64,000 nt of DNA from Roseibium algicola. Its GTDB lineage: Bacteria > Pseudomonadota > Alphaproteobacteria > Rhizobiales > Stappiaceae. The position numbers and the translations under genes are program-made. The stretch lies in NCBI RefSeq assembly GCF_001999245.1, contig NZ_CP019630.1:1426001-1490000 (forward strand), written 5' to 3'. The notes beneath the pieces are model-generated. The model was not told the DNA's origin, ran no database searches, and worked only from the letters and a program-made list of their open reading frames with translations. Shown piece after piece: positions 8,836 through 15,886 of this stretch (the stretch's first letter is position 1; every line of letters begins with the position of its first letter).

Positions 8836-8947
8836 ATCCTGAGGAAGGCCCAAGGCCTGTCTCGAAGGCCCGTATCGAGCGATGGGCCGCTTGCTCATCA
8901 GAATGCCGCCCATCCTTCGAGACAGCGCTGAAGCGCTTCCTCAGGAT
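8836..8947. repeat. Palindromic intergenic repeat, copy A
   Basis: About 112 bases with terminal inverted repeats ATCCTGAGGA/TCCTCAGGAT and inner inverted repeats CTGTCTCGAAGG/CCTTCGAGACAG, so either strand can fold into one long hairpin. A related copy lies at 51149-51248. Elements of this kind are widespread between genes in Hyphomicrobiales. Here it separates two convergent genes. Confidence 0.85.
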
Positions 8948-8987
8948 GAGGTTTTTTGGGGAACCAAGCCGGATGAGATCGCGGCGC

Positions 8988-9374
8988 TCAGTCCCTCTTG
9001 GGGACCGGGCGCGGCTTGCCGCCGTCATCGACGGCCACCATGGTGAAGACCGCTTCGGTCACCTTTTCACGGTGACCGTAGCGATGGCGCAGGGCCCAGG
9101 ATTCAAGCTTGATTTCCATCGACGAATTGCCGACACGAAGGACTTCGGCATAAACGCACAGCACGTCGCCCACATGCACAGGCCGGATGAATTTCATCTT
9201 GTCGACCGCGATGGTCACGACACGTCCCTCGGCCCGTTGACCGGCTGCGATACCGCCCGCCAGGTCCATCTGCGACAACACCCAGCCCCCGAAAATATCT
9301 CCCGAGGCATTGGTATCGGCAGGCATTGCCATGGTGCGCAATGTCAGATCGCCTGTCGGCTTTTCGTCGTACAC
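8988..9374 (-). CDS. yciA: Acyl-CoA thioesterase, YciA type
   Basis: 128 residues, a single hot-dog domain that hydrolyses short- to medium-chain acyl-CoA. The N-terminal block LRTMAMPADTNASGDIFGGWVLSQMDLAGG is the BACH/YciA signature, with the catalytic Asp of the NASGDIFGGW motif near residue 26. The KMKFIRPVHVGDVL strand and the terminal VFTMVAVDDGGKPRPVP segment also match. It is a cytosolic hexamer in known relatives. The start ATG at 9374 agrees with family length. It stands alone, with a repeat downstream and a nitrosative-stress operon upstream on the same strand. Confidence 0.93.
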   Translation of the reverse strand: MYDEKPTGDLTLRTMAMPADTNASGDIFGGWVLSQMDLAGGIAAGQRAEGRVVTIAVDKMKFIRPVHVGDVLCVYAEVLRVGNSSMEIKLESWALRHRYGHREKVTEAVFTMVAVDDGGKPRPVPKRD

Positions 9375-9480
9375 GCCTGAGCCCCTCCGCTGATTCTCGC
9401 AAGAAGACTAGGTCATCACCTGCAAGAATAGAAGTGGTTGATCGGAGGGCCTCAGAAGGAACTGCGGATCAAGTCCACCG

Positions 9481-9585
9481 TCAAAGGACAAACATCAGGA
9501 TTGCCATGATCCACAACGGCATGGGGGCAGCGACCCAGATCAGCAGGATCGGCAGGCCGCGATGCAGAAGGTTGGAGGTATTCAT
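9481..9585 (-). CDS. 34-residue predicted membrane protein, end of haemoglobin operon
   Basis: A very short frame, MNTSNLLHRGLPILLIW at the start and ending ILMFVL. It is almost entirely one hydrophobic helix with a single Arg-Gly near the N-terminus. It starts 12 bases after the stop of the preceding 73-residue gene and is on the same strand, so it would be the third gene of the haemoglobin operon. The ribosome site (AGAAAG) is weak. It resembles in size and topology the tiny accessory subunits of quinol oxidases (CydX-like), but there is no clear sequence match, so no function is assigned. Confidence 0.45.
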   Translation of the reverse strand: MNTSNLLHRGLPILLIWVAAPMPLWIMAILMFVL

Positions 9586-9597
9586 TTCGGTTGCTTT

Positions 9598-9819
9598 CTA
9601 ACTAAAGGCCTGGATTTCAAGGACTGTCATCGCCGAAAGGGCGACGATACCGGTGATGAAGGCGAGTTTCGCGCTGCCGATGAGTGTGCGGCCGGCGACA
9701 TCCAGTTTCGGCAGCGGCATGCCGCGCGAATCCAGATACATGGACAGAAGCATCAGCGAAAAGACGGTGAACCAGACGAACACCAGCACTTCCGCTATCA
9801 GGACAATCGTTACCAGCAT
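9598..9819 (-). CDS. Small two-helix membrane protein, haemoglobin operon
   Basis: 73 residues with two predicted membrane helices: residues 1-25 (VTIVLIAEVLVFVWFTVFSLMLL) and 48-68 (AFITGIVALSAMTVLEI, shown in part). A polar loop with RGMPLPKLDVAG joins them. The ATG at 9819 has GGAG six bases upstream and overlaps the haemoglobin stop by 10 bases, so it is translationally coupled. An earlier ATG at 9831 is less well placed. No family recognised. Coupling to a truncated haemoglobin downstream of an NsrR-type operator suggests a membrane role in nitric oxide or respiratory stress. Confidence 0.7.
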   Translation of the reverse strand: MLVTIVLIAEVLVFVWFTVFSLMLLSMYLDSRGMPLPKLDVAGRTLIGSAKLAFITGIVALSAMTVLEIQAFS

Positions 9820-10313
9820 GATCCGCTCCATTCAGAGGATTGCGATGTCAGTTCGGCAGGCGGATTGGCTCCGGGGGTTCCGAAAGTGGCCAGCCACAGG
9901 CTCTGCGCGATGCGTTCGGCAATGGCCACAATCTCGTCTGCAAGGTCCGGCACGAACAATTCACGGATCACGGGCCGGAAGACACTGAGCCATTCGCCAT
10001 AATCCGTGCTTACCAGCTCCTTCTGCTTCAGGTGAGCCGGCACGGGCTTACCCTTGTAGGCGCCGTTCTTCATCAGGACGGATTGCCAGAAGGCTTCCAT
10101 CTTCGGCAGGTGCTCTTCCCACCGGCCAGCCAGACGGCGCTCGAAGATACCTCCGAGCCGTGGATGCTGGCGAATGCAGCCATAGAAGGTATGCACCATC
10201 ACATGGATCGCCTGTTCATCGACCTTCTCGTAACGGCGGAGCCGGTCGCCCTGGTCCGGCGTTTCGCGTCTCTTCAGCTTGTATCTGTTGGTACTGGAGT
10301 TAGGGGCTTCCAT
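9810..10313 (-). CDS. Group III truncated haemoglobin
   Basis: 167 residues with a 2-on-2 globin fold of group III (Ctb/trHbP type), haem proteins that bind NO and O2 and serve in nitrosative-stress defence. Visible marks are the B-helix TFYGCIRQHPRLG with the B9-B10 Phe-Tyr pair, the E-helix region WEEHLPKMEAFW, the proximal histidine in PVPAHLKQKEL, and the G-helix Trp in EWLSVFRPV. In-frame ATGs at 10334 and 10325 overlap the operator; the ATG at 10313 has GGAGG five bases upstream and is preferred. It is first of a three-gene operon with two small membrane proteins, divergent from an nsrR-like gene. Confidence 0.88.
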   Translation of the reverse strand: MEAPNSSTNRYKLKRRETPDQGDRLRRYEKVDEQAIHVMVHTFYGCIRQHPRLGGIFERRLAGRWEEHLPKMEAFWQSVLMKNGAYKGKPVPAHLKQKELVSTDYGEWLSVFRPVIRELFVPDLADEIVAIAERIAQSLWLATFGTPGANPPAELTSQSSEWSGSCW

Positions 10314-10325
10314 AGCCGCCTCCAT

Positions 10326-10348
10326 AACATTCATTTAAGATGCATCTT
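10326..10348. promoter_or_regulatory. NsrR-type operator between haemoglobin operon and nsrR
   Basis: The 23 bases starting AACATTCATTTA and ending GATGCATCTT fit the 11-1-11 NsrR palindrome (AAGATGCATTT-n-AAATGCATCTT): 9 of 11 positions in the left half and 10 of 11 in the right. A weaker half-site, AAGATGAATGTTT, lies at 10383-10395, nearer nsrR. Placement between the divergent genes would let the Rrf2 protein control both. Confidence 0.72.
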
Positions 10349-10410
10349 TTAAATGGCACAGCAACCCGCTAAAATCAACATATAAGATGAATGTTTAAAG
10401 AGACCCAGCC

Positions 10411-10842
10411 ATGCGCCTCAGTCAGGCCAGCGATTTTGCCTTGAGAATTCTGATGGCGACCGGCCAATCCGACGACCCGCAAACCGTCGACAAGCTTTCG
10501 CGGCAGCTTGGCCTTGCCAAATCACATGTCATGAAAATCGTCGCTCATCTCGCCAAGGGTGGCTATCTGGAGACGACGCGCGGGCGTGGCGGCGGGATAC
10601 GGCTGGCGAAAACACCGGACATGATCCGGCTGGGGGATGTCGTGCGGCTGATCGAGCCGGACCTTGGCGTCGTCGCCTGCCTGAAGCCTGAGCCCACAGT
10701 CTGCGCCTTCCTGCCCCGGTGTGCCCTGAAAGGCGCAATGGCGCGAGCCTCGGAAGCCTTTCTGGAAAGCCTCAATACCGAAACGCTGGCATCCATTCTG
10801 GCCGGAACACAGATGGCATTGCCGGTCGAAACCAGCGCCTGA
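10411..10842 (+). CDS. nsrR: Rrf2 family regulator, NsrR-like
   Basis: 143 residues, an Rrf2-family winged-helix regulator. The N-terminus MRLSQASDFALRILM matches NsrR, with the HTH around residues 25-50 (VDKLSRQLGLAKSHVMKIV) and the wing GRGGGIRLAK. Three cysteines in ACLKPEPTVCAFLPRCALK (residues 90-108 approximately) are placed as the [2Fe-2S]/[4Fe-4S] cluster ligands of NsrR/IscR. NsrR represses nitric oxide detoxification genes and is released when NO attacks the cluster. The divergent truncated haemoglobin operon and the matching operator at 10326-10348 support NsrR over IscR or RirA. Confidence 0.88.
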   Translation: MRLSQASDFALRILMATGQSDDPQTVDKLSRQLGLAKSHVMKIVAHLAKGGYLETTRGRGGGIRLAKTPDMIRLGDVVRLIEPDLGVVACLKPEPTVCAFLPRCALKGAMARASEAFLESLNTETLASILAGTQMALPVETSA

Positions 10843-10898
10843 GGCAACCCCGGCTGCAACGAGGCAGACCGGGACCATCCGTTTCGAGCCTGGTTTTC

Positions 10899-11588
10899 CT
10901 AGAGCGTCGAAGCCTTTTCCAGGAAGTCCATCTGCTCCAGGCAGTAGTAGCCGGAAATCCGGCTGATGGTGCCTGCCCTCTTCCAGTCGTTGAGGACGCG
11001 GCTGACGTTTTCGCGCGCGGCACCTGCCATGTTGGCGATATCTGCCTGGCTGAGCTTGTAATGGATCAGCAACCGGCCATCGTCGAGCGGCTTGCCGAAG
11101 GTCTCCGCCAACTGCAGCAGGGTCTGGGCGACCCTTCCCGGCAAGGGTAGGAACGAGCGTGCCGCCAGCACATCATTGGCATGGCGCAGCCGCTTGCCGA
11201 CGATCGACAGCATATGCCGGTAGACGGCCGGGTTCTCGTCGGCAAACCGCTGGAAGGCGGCCTTGTCGATGAAGGCAAGCTGGGCTTCCTTCAGGGAGAT
11301 GACCGTTGCCGACCGCGGACGGCCATCAAGCAGGGCCAGTTCGCCGACAAGATCGCCAGGGCCAAGCACTGCAAGCAGCTGCTCGTCGCCTTCAACGGAC
11401 AGAAGCGATACCTTGAGCGAGCCCTCCAGAACCGCGTAACAGCCGTTTCCGGGATCGCCATTTTCGAAGAGAATGGTGCCAGCCGATATTTTCATCGGCC
11501 TTGCAAGGCGCGACAGGCCGACAGCCAGTTCCGGGTCAAGCCCTTCAAGCGAAAAGCTATTTTTTAAAAAATCCTTGATTTCAGCCAC
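10899..11588 (-). CDS. Crp/Fnr family transcription regulator
   Basis: 229 residues with an N-terminal cyclic-nucleotide-binding-like domain (ILFENGDPGNGCYAVLEGSLKV, GDLVGELALLDGRPRSATV) and a C-terminal Crp-type HTH (residues 165-195, SQADIANMAGAARENVSRVL). The GELALLDGRPRSATV block is close to the cAMP-binding cassette motif, and there is no cysteine cluster at the N-terminus, so it is not an oxygen-sensing FNR. The recognition helix contains R-E-x-x-x-R as in E. coli CRP, which reads GTGA half-sites. A palindrome with exactly those half-sites lies 58 bases upstream, so it may control itself and the divergent small RNA. Confidence 0.88.
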   Translation of the reverse strand: MAEIKDFLKNSFSLEGLDPELAVGLSRLARPMKISAGTILFENGDPGNGCYAVLEGSLKVSLLSVEGDEQLLAVLGPGDLVGELALLDGRPRSATVISLKEAQLAFIDKAAFQRFADENPAVYRHMLSIVGKRLRHANDVLAARSFLPLPGRVAQTLLQLAETFGKPLDDGRLLIHYKLSQADIANMAGAARENVSRVLNDWKRAGTISRISGYYCLEQMDFLEKASTL

Positions 11589-11645
11589 ACCTTACCCCTG
11601 CCAAAAGCGCTGCTGCCCGCGAAATTACAAGATCAAACGCCATCT

Positions 11646-11661
11646 TGTGATGCCCATCACG
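11646..11661. promoter_or_regulatory. CRP-like palindromic operator
   Basis: TGTGATGCCCATCACG matches TGTGA-N6-TCACa with one mismatch; the inner 14 bases GTGATGCCCATCAC are a perfect inverted repeat with a four-base spacer. It lies between the Crp/Fnr gene (start 11588) and the candidate small RNA, centred about 41.5 bases before the predicted small-RNA start. Confidence 0.7.
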
Positions 11662-11694
11662 TGCATTCCAGCAAAATAACCCTATATCTAAGGA

Positions 11695-11771
11695 CATGGA
11701 AGCGGGGCCGCCCCTCCCCTCTTCCGGACCTCCACGAAAAACGGCCCTGTACCCCGCAGGGCCGTTTTTTC
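11695..11771 (+). ncRNA. Candidate small regulatory RNA with own promoter and terminator
   Basis: A TATATC -10 element at 11683-11688 predicts a start near 11695. The transcript of about 77 bases has a short 5' hairpin (GGGG/CCCC), a pyrimidine-rich single-stranded stretch CTCCCCTCTTCC followed by GGACCTCC, and a strong terminator (stem ACGGCCCTG/CAGGGCCGT, 11741-11765, then six Ts). CCTCC and CTCCCC are anti-Shine-Dalgarno motifs like those of Hfq-dependent alphaproteobacterial trans-acting RNAs. An ATG-led reading frame at 11696 runs through the terminator and is not credible as protein. Confidence 0.55.
11737..11770 (+). terminator. Rho-independent terminator of candidate small RNA
   Basis: The stem AAAAACGGCCCTG/CAGGGCCGTTTTT closes a seven-base loop and ends in a T run. 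There is no protein gene reading towards it on the plus strand within 350 bases, which is the main argument for an RNA gene. The A-run on its 5' side means it could also work in reverse. Confidence 0.85.
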
Positions 11772-11872
11772 GTTTCACCACTTCGTTAGACTCACCGGCC
11801 GATCCGAATTCGCAAGTCCGAAATAAACCTCACAAAAGCCTGACTGCCAGCACCTTAAGCGAAAGTTCGGCG

Positions 11873-12670
11873 TCAGTTCAGAAAAACGTCCTTCTTCTCC
11901 AGCGTCTGAAAGAACCTCTGGCTGGAAAGAACCTCAAACTGGCATTCGCGTATCGCAATCTTCCGGCGCGGTTCGTCCCGCCGCAGGCGATCATCCGAAC
12001 GGCCGGGAATGGCAGCCACGAAACTGAGATCGCTCATGCCGTCAAAATGGTTATGCAAAAGAGCGTGCAGCGCTTCCTGATCCTCGGTCTCCGGCAAGGG
12101 ATCCGCCTTGGGAAGCAGCTTCAGGCCGTGCGCCTTGGCAAGCCGTGCCAGGCGGACAGCCTTGAGACCTGATTGCACCGGCGAAATCAGCAGTGGCGGT
12201 TCGGGATAATCGGCATGCTCGATCGCCTTCAGAACGGTCCGCGCAAGGGACGTGCGCTCCAACAGACCTTCACGCACCGCCACGAAATCCGGCTGACGTT
12301 TCATCAACACGCTGTAGCGGGCAAGCTGAGCCTGGGCTTCCTCCTGCAGAAGCTGGTCCGGCAGAAGCCGCAGCAAGGCACGGCGCTGCAGTTGTTCGCG
12401 CGTAAACATCCGGTCGCCATAGATTTCCTGCATGCGGGCGCTGACCGGCGAAACACGATCACCGCTGAAGGCCAAGGTCACCCCGAAGAGTGCCCGTTTG
12501 CCGACCTTCTCCGCGGTTTCCTGCAACGGACGGAATTCGCGTGGCCACAGCTCGGTGGCAACCATGGCTCCAAGAGCGCTCAGGCGCCCCCGTTCCACAA
12601 GTTCACGCAATGCGCGATCGACCCCGAAGGCAAGGCCGTAGTCCAACGCTCCAAGTGTAATTCGCTTCAT
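11873..12670 (-). CDS. ChbG/HpnK (YdjC-like) family protein with degenerate metal site
   Basis: 265 residues, last gene of a three-gene glycan operon. The N-terminus ITLGALDYGLAFGVDRALRELVERGRLSA (shown in pieces: ALDYGLAFGV, then RGRLSALGAMV) follows the YdjC pattern, in which DDFGLS...VN...GI leads to the deacetylase barrel. The usual paired Asp is replaced by Leu-Asp, the GLHL histidine strand reads FGVTLAFSG, and the later HxHxH region reads DFVAVREGL, so the metal-binding histidines are not visible. Family members deacetylate chitin oligosaccharides or hopanoid-linked N-acetylglucosamine. This one may be inactive or changed in function. Neighbouring GT39 and GT2-GtrA genes support a role in lipid-linked sugar modification. 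Confidence 0.68.
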   Translation of the reverse strand: MKRITLGALDYGLAFGVDRALRELVERGRLSALGAMVATELWPREFRPLQETAEKVGKRALFGVTLAFSGDRVSPVSARMQEIYGDRMFTREQLQRRALLRLLPDQLLQEEAQAQLARYSVLMKRQPDFVAVREGLLERTSLARTVLKAIEHADYPEPPLLISPVQSGLKAVRLARLAKAHGLKLLPKADPLPETEDQEALHALLHNHFDGMSDLSFVAAIPGRSDDRLRRDEPRRKIAIRECQFEVLSSQRFFQTLEKKDVFLN

Positions 12671-12778
12671 GAAATTCCGCAGGCGGACCGGACAATGTGA
12701 ATATTAAGCCACATCCCTGCGTCATTCAGCCAAGCAAATCAAGTCGGATGTTGGGTGGAGCCGACATCTCCTGCCGGT

Positions 12779-14278
12779 TCAATTTGGGTCAACCGGCTCG
12801 AACACCGGGCCGATACGCCCCTCAACCTTGTAGACGACAAGCTTTTCCAGCGGCACATGTTTAACCTTGCGTGTCAGCTCGGCAACTTCCTCGACGTTGG
12901 CAAAGGACTGCCGCAGGTCGCCTTCCCGGTTCCGGCGCTTTTCAGCAACATAGAGCCCCGGCCCGTCGAACAGCGACAAGTCAGGCGCAGGCTGCATGAC
13001 ATAGCGGATACGCTCGGTCAGCTGGAACACCGGCAGGTCGTCTTTCATCAGGAAATCGAGCTGGCCGTTGAGGCCGTAGCTGGTCGTTGCCACGAAACCG
13101 GCCCCCTCCCTTTCTGCCAGTTCCTTCACTTCCTGTCCGATCTCCGGCCACCCGCGTAACTGGAAGGTCGGGTCCTTGCGGGCAAAGGTACCCGTCAGCG
13201 GCCAGACTGCGTGCAGTTGCACCACGACGGCAACTGCAAGTCCAAGGACGACACCGGCTTGCGCCAGACGCTGCCACAGGGCTGGGCTGGCAGGCCGGCT
13301 GGTGACAAAGACCGCAGCCATCATGGCAAAAGCGGGAAAAAGCGGTGCCGGCCAATTGGCCTGCACGCGCGAATGCAAGGAGTGATACCCGAGATAGAGC
13401 AGGAACGGCAAAACGGTCAGGAGCAGGAGAGACGCCGCGTTTTCCCGCGCCCGAAGCCCCTTGAAAAGCCTGGCGGCACCAGCAAACGCCAAAACAGCGA
13501 TCAGCGGGTTCATCAGCCCGACAAGCGCGCCCAGGAACTCTGGAATATATCTTGCCGTGTAACCGCCGGTGCCAGCCCGGCCGAACTGCTTGTAGAAGCT
13601 GACCCATTCGTGGACGTGGTTCCAGTAAAGCACCGGCGAAAAGCAGAGCAGCGCGATCAGTCCACCGGCCCAGAGTTGCCAACAGCGCCACCAGCGGCGG
13701 GCATCCGGCACCCAGATCAGCCACAGGACGATGCCCGCGCCAAGAAACAGAACCGAATATTTGGCAACCAGGCCGCAACCGGCCATCAGCCCGACCACGA
13801 ACCACCAGTTGGCGTTTCTGGACGTTGACAGTTCTGTCAGCGCCCACAGGCTGAGGCCCCAGAACAGCACTGACGGAGCGTCGGGCGTTGCCAGAATGCC
13901 GCCGATGCCCACCAGCAGGCTGGCGTTGAGGAACAGGACGGACCAGGCCGCGGCAGTGCGTCCAAACAAAAGGGAGGCTGTGCGCCACAGGGCCAGGGAA
14001 CCGATCACGCCTGAGGCGATGACAAGGGCGCGAACCGCGAAGACCGTGTCACCGAACAGTGCCTGACCGATACCGATCCACCAGCCGATCATCGGCGGAT
14101 GGTCGTAATAGCTGAGCGCCGGCGAAAGCCCCCAGAGGCGGTAATAGGCTTCGTCCTCGACAAAATGCGAGTGGCTGGCGGCAAAGATTTTCAACGCCGT
14201 CAACAGGCCGACAATCAGGATCAGGCCTGCGGGCCGCAGGTAGAAAGGCAAGGATCCGGTCTGAGATTCAGCGGTCAC
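12779..14278 (-). CDS. Glycosyltransferase family 39 (ArnT/PMT-like) membrane protein
   Basis: 499 residues with about ten membrane helices. After the first helix comes the conserved acidic loop FVEDEAYYRLW, with the Asp-Glu pair expected to be catalytic in GT39/GT-C enzymes, then SYYDHPPMIGWWI, a hallmark of the ArnT-like undecaprenyl-phosphate-sugar transferases. These move a sugar from a polyprenyl phosphate donor onto a lipid or protein acceptor on the periplasmic side. A long C-terminal soluble part (residues 380-499) follows. It lies 9 bases after the GT2-GtrA gene, which could make the lipid-linked donor, so both should act in one pathway. Confidence 0.88.
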   Translation of the reverse strand: MTAESQTGSLPFYLRPAGLILIVGLLTALKIFAASHSHFVEDEAYYRLWGLSPALSYYDHPPMIGWWIGIGQALFGDTVFAVRALVIASGVIGSLALWRTASLLFGRTAAAWSVLFLNASLLVGIGGILATPDAPSVLFWGLSLWALTELSTSRNANWWFVVGLMAGCGLVAKYSVLFLGAGIVLWLIWVPDARRWWRCWQLWAGGLIALLCFSPVLYWNHVHEWVSFYKQFGRAGTGGYTARYIPEFLGALVGLMNPLIAVLAFAGAARLFKGLRARENAASLLLLTVLPFLLYLGYHSLHSRVQANWPAPLFPAFAMMAAVFVTSRPASPALWQRLAQAGVVLGLAVAVVVQLHAVWPLTGTFARKDPTFQLRGWPEIGQEVKELAEREGAGFVATTSYGLNGQLDFLMKDDLPVFQLTERIRYVMQPAPDLSLFDGPGLYVAEKRRNREGDLRQSFANVEEVAELTRKVKHVPLEKLVVYKVEGRIGPVFEPVDPN

Positions 14279-14287
14279 AACGGGCCT

Positions 14288-15442
14288 TTACGACTTGCGC
14301 CAGGTCAGGGCGGAGCTGGCCGCGTAGTTCCAGACAGCCCCCATGATCGCCCCCGCCGTACCGGCGAACCACCAGTAGGATGGATCGGCGTAGATCAGGT
14401 TGGCGACACCGACGTTGGCCAGCACGCCGACCGAACACACCGCGTAGAAGGTCAGGAGGCCGACCAGCGCCCTCATGCCGTTCAAGCGGCGGTCGCGATA
14501 AGTCAGCTGGTTGTTGAGAAAGAAGTTCGAAGTCATTGCGACGAAGGACGCCGCCGTCTGGGCGAGGTTGAATTCCATGTCGCTCAGCAGGAACACGCGC
14601 AGCGCCGCCAGATGGACGAAGAGACCGCTTGCCCCTACGAGGCCGAACATCAGGAAACGGACCGAAACGATATTGCCGAAATATTTCGCGAGCAGCAGAC
14701 CGAAATAGTCGAGCGTGACCAGCGTATCCAGCTTGCTTTCGCCGTGCTGGCGTTCGCGGAAGGTGAACGGCAGTTCCTTGATCTTCAAGGTACCACCCGC
14801 ACTGGAGACCAGGTCGAGCAGGATCTTGAAGCCCTGGGGCGAGAGCTTCGGTGCGAGAGCTTCAGCCTTGTCCCGGCGGATCATGAAGAACCCGCTCATC
14901 GGATCCTTGAGGGTGACGTTCAGCAGCTTCTGAGCGAGGCCGTTGGCGAGGTTGGAGCCCCAGGCGCGAAAGGACGACAGGCCTTCGCCAATGGTGCCGC
15001 CATCGACCTTGCGGCTTGCGACGACCAGGTCCGTCTCGTCTGCCTTCAGGGCGGCCAGCATCTTCGGCAGCATGGTCTCGTCGTGCTGCAGGTCCGCATC
15101 CATGACGGCGACAAAGGGGGCGGAGGACGCCAGGATGCCCTCTATACAGGCCCCCGACAGGCCCCGGCGGCCAATACGGCGGATGACCCGGACGCGCGCA
15201 TCGGTCCGGGCAATCTCGCGGGCAACCTCGGTGGTTCCATCGGGCGAATTGTCGTCAACGACGATCGCTTCCCAGGCGATCCCGGCGAGCGCCTCGTCCA
15301 GGAGGCCGATCAGGATTGGAATGTTCGCAGCTTCGTTGAAACTCGGCAGGATGACACTGAGTTCAGCGGCCTTCGGCCCTTTCAGAGCCTCGGCCCCAAC
15401 TTCGCCGGCATTCCCGTCCGCCATGCGCACCGCACTGTCCAT
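14288..15442 (-). CDS. Polyprenyl-phosphate glycosyltransferase (GT2) fused to GtrA domain
   Basis: 384 residues. Residues 25-245 are a GT-A glycosyltransferase family 2 domain of the dolichol-phosphate mannose synthase type: SVILPSFNEAANIPIL, VVDDNSPDGT, and the DxD-type MDADLQHDE metal-binding motif. Residues 260-380 are a GtrA domain with four membrane helices (LMFGLVGASGLFVHLA, then TAASFVAMTSNFFLNN). The fusion suggests synthesis of a polyprenyl-phosphate sugar coupled to its transfer across the membrane. First gene of the operon with GT39 and the YdjC-like gene. The start ATG at 15442 is preceded by few good ribosome bases; a second in-frame ATG is close (MADGNAG). Confidence 0.9.
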   Translation of the reverse strand: MDSAVRMADGNAGEVGAEALKGPKAAELSVILPSFNEAANIPILIGLLDEALAGIAWEAIVVDDNSPDGTTEVAREIARTDARVRVIRRIGRRGLSGACIEGILASSAPFVAVMDADLQHDETMLPKMLAALKADETDLVVASRKVDGGTIGEGLSSFRAWGSNLANGLAQKLLNVTLKDPMSGFFMIRRDKAEALAPKLSPQGFKILLDLVSSAGGTLKIKELPFTFRERQHGESKLDTLVTLDYFGLLLAKYFGNIVSVRFLMFGLVGASGLFVHLAALRVFLLSDMEFNLAQTAASFVAMTSNFFLNNQLTYRDRRLNGMRALVGLLTFYAVCSVGVLANVGVANLIYADPSYWWFAGTAGAIMGAVWNYAASSALTWRKS

Positions 15443-15886
15443 ACTGAGCCCTGTCCGCCGGTCCCGTGCCTTCCTTGCAGCACCGGGACGGCCCTTTTCA
15501 CCCGATCCGCGCGGACCATAGCCCGGCAGAGATTAAATACAAGAAAAGACAATGGATGCCCGCACTGCCCGGCCGATTTACCGGCCCAATGTGCTTCACC
15601 TGTCTTTTGCAGCTGCACTTCCACTGTTCCTGAAGCGCCCTTTTACCGCGAACTGTGATGCAAACAAGGCACGGACTGCAGAATTGCTTCCCTGTCGCTG
15701 GTCCCGCACGACATTCACTGGTTCGCGGCCAGAACCACCAGCTTCGATCGAACGAACCGGCAGGATGTTGCACCGCCTTGCCCTTGCGCCTTGTTTCGTC
15801 TACGACAGCCGCAATATCAGACAGCCGGATGCGAGAGGTTTCCTTGGGCGCGTCCGGCCGGGAACTCGCCAGGATTCAAGACCTTT
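15443..15886. other. 444-base intergenic region, divergent glycan operon and hisS
   Basis: No protein frame here has a credible start, codon pattern or family likeness. The region must hold promoters for both the leftward GT2-GtrA operon and rightward hisS. No strong hairpin terminator, T-box or known riboswitch pattern was seen. Confidence 0.5.

Noticed and set aside
11696..11812. An ATG-led plus-strand frame beginning MEAGPPLPSSG
   Set aside because: It reads through a strong terminator hairpin and has no ribosome site, so the stretch is better explained as a small RNA.
14099..15658. A 519-codon open frame on the plus strand over the GT2-GtrA region
   Set aside because: It is antisense to a clear glycosyltransferase with conserved motifs, and its translation is His/Gln/Arg-rich with no family likeness, as expected for a GC-rich shadow frame.
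15498..15886. Short frames in the gap before hisS
   Set aside because: None has a ribosome site, coding bias or similarity; hisS itself starts best at 15887.
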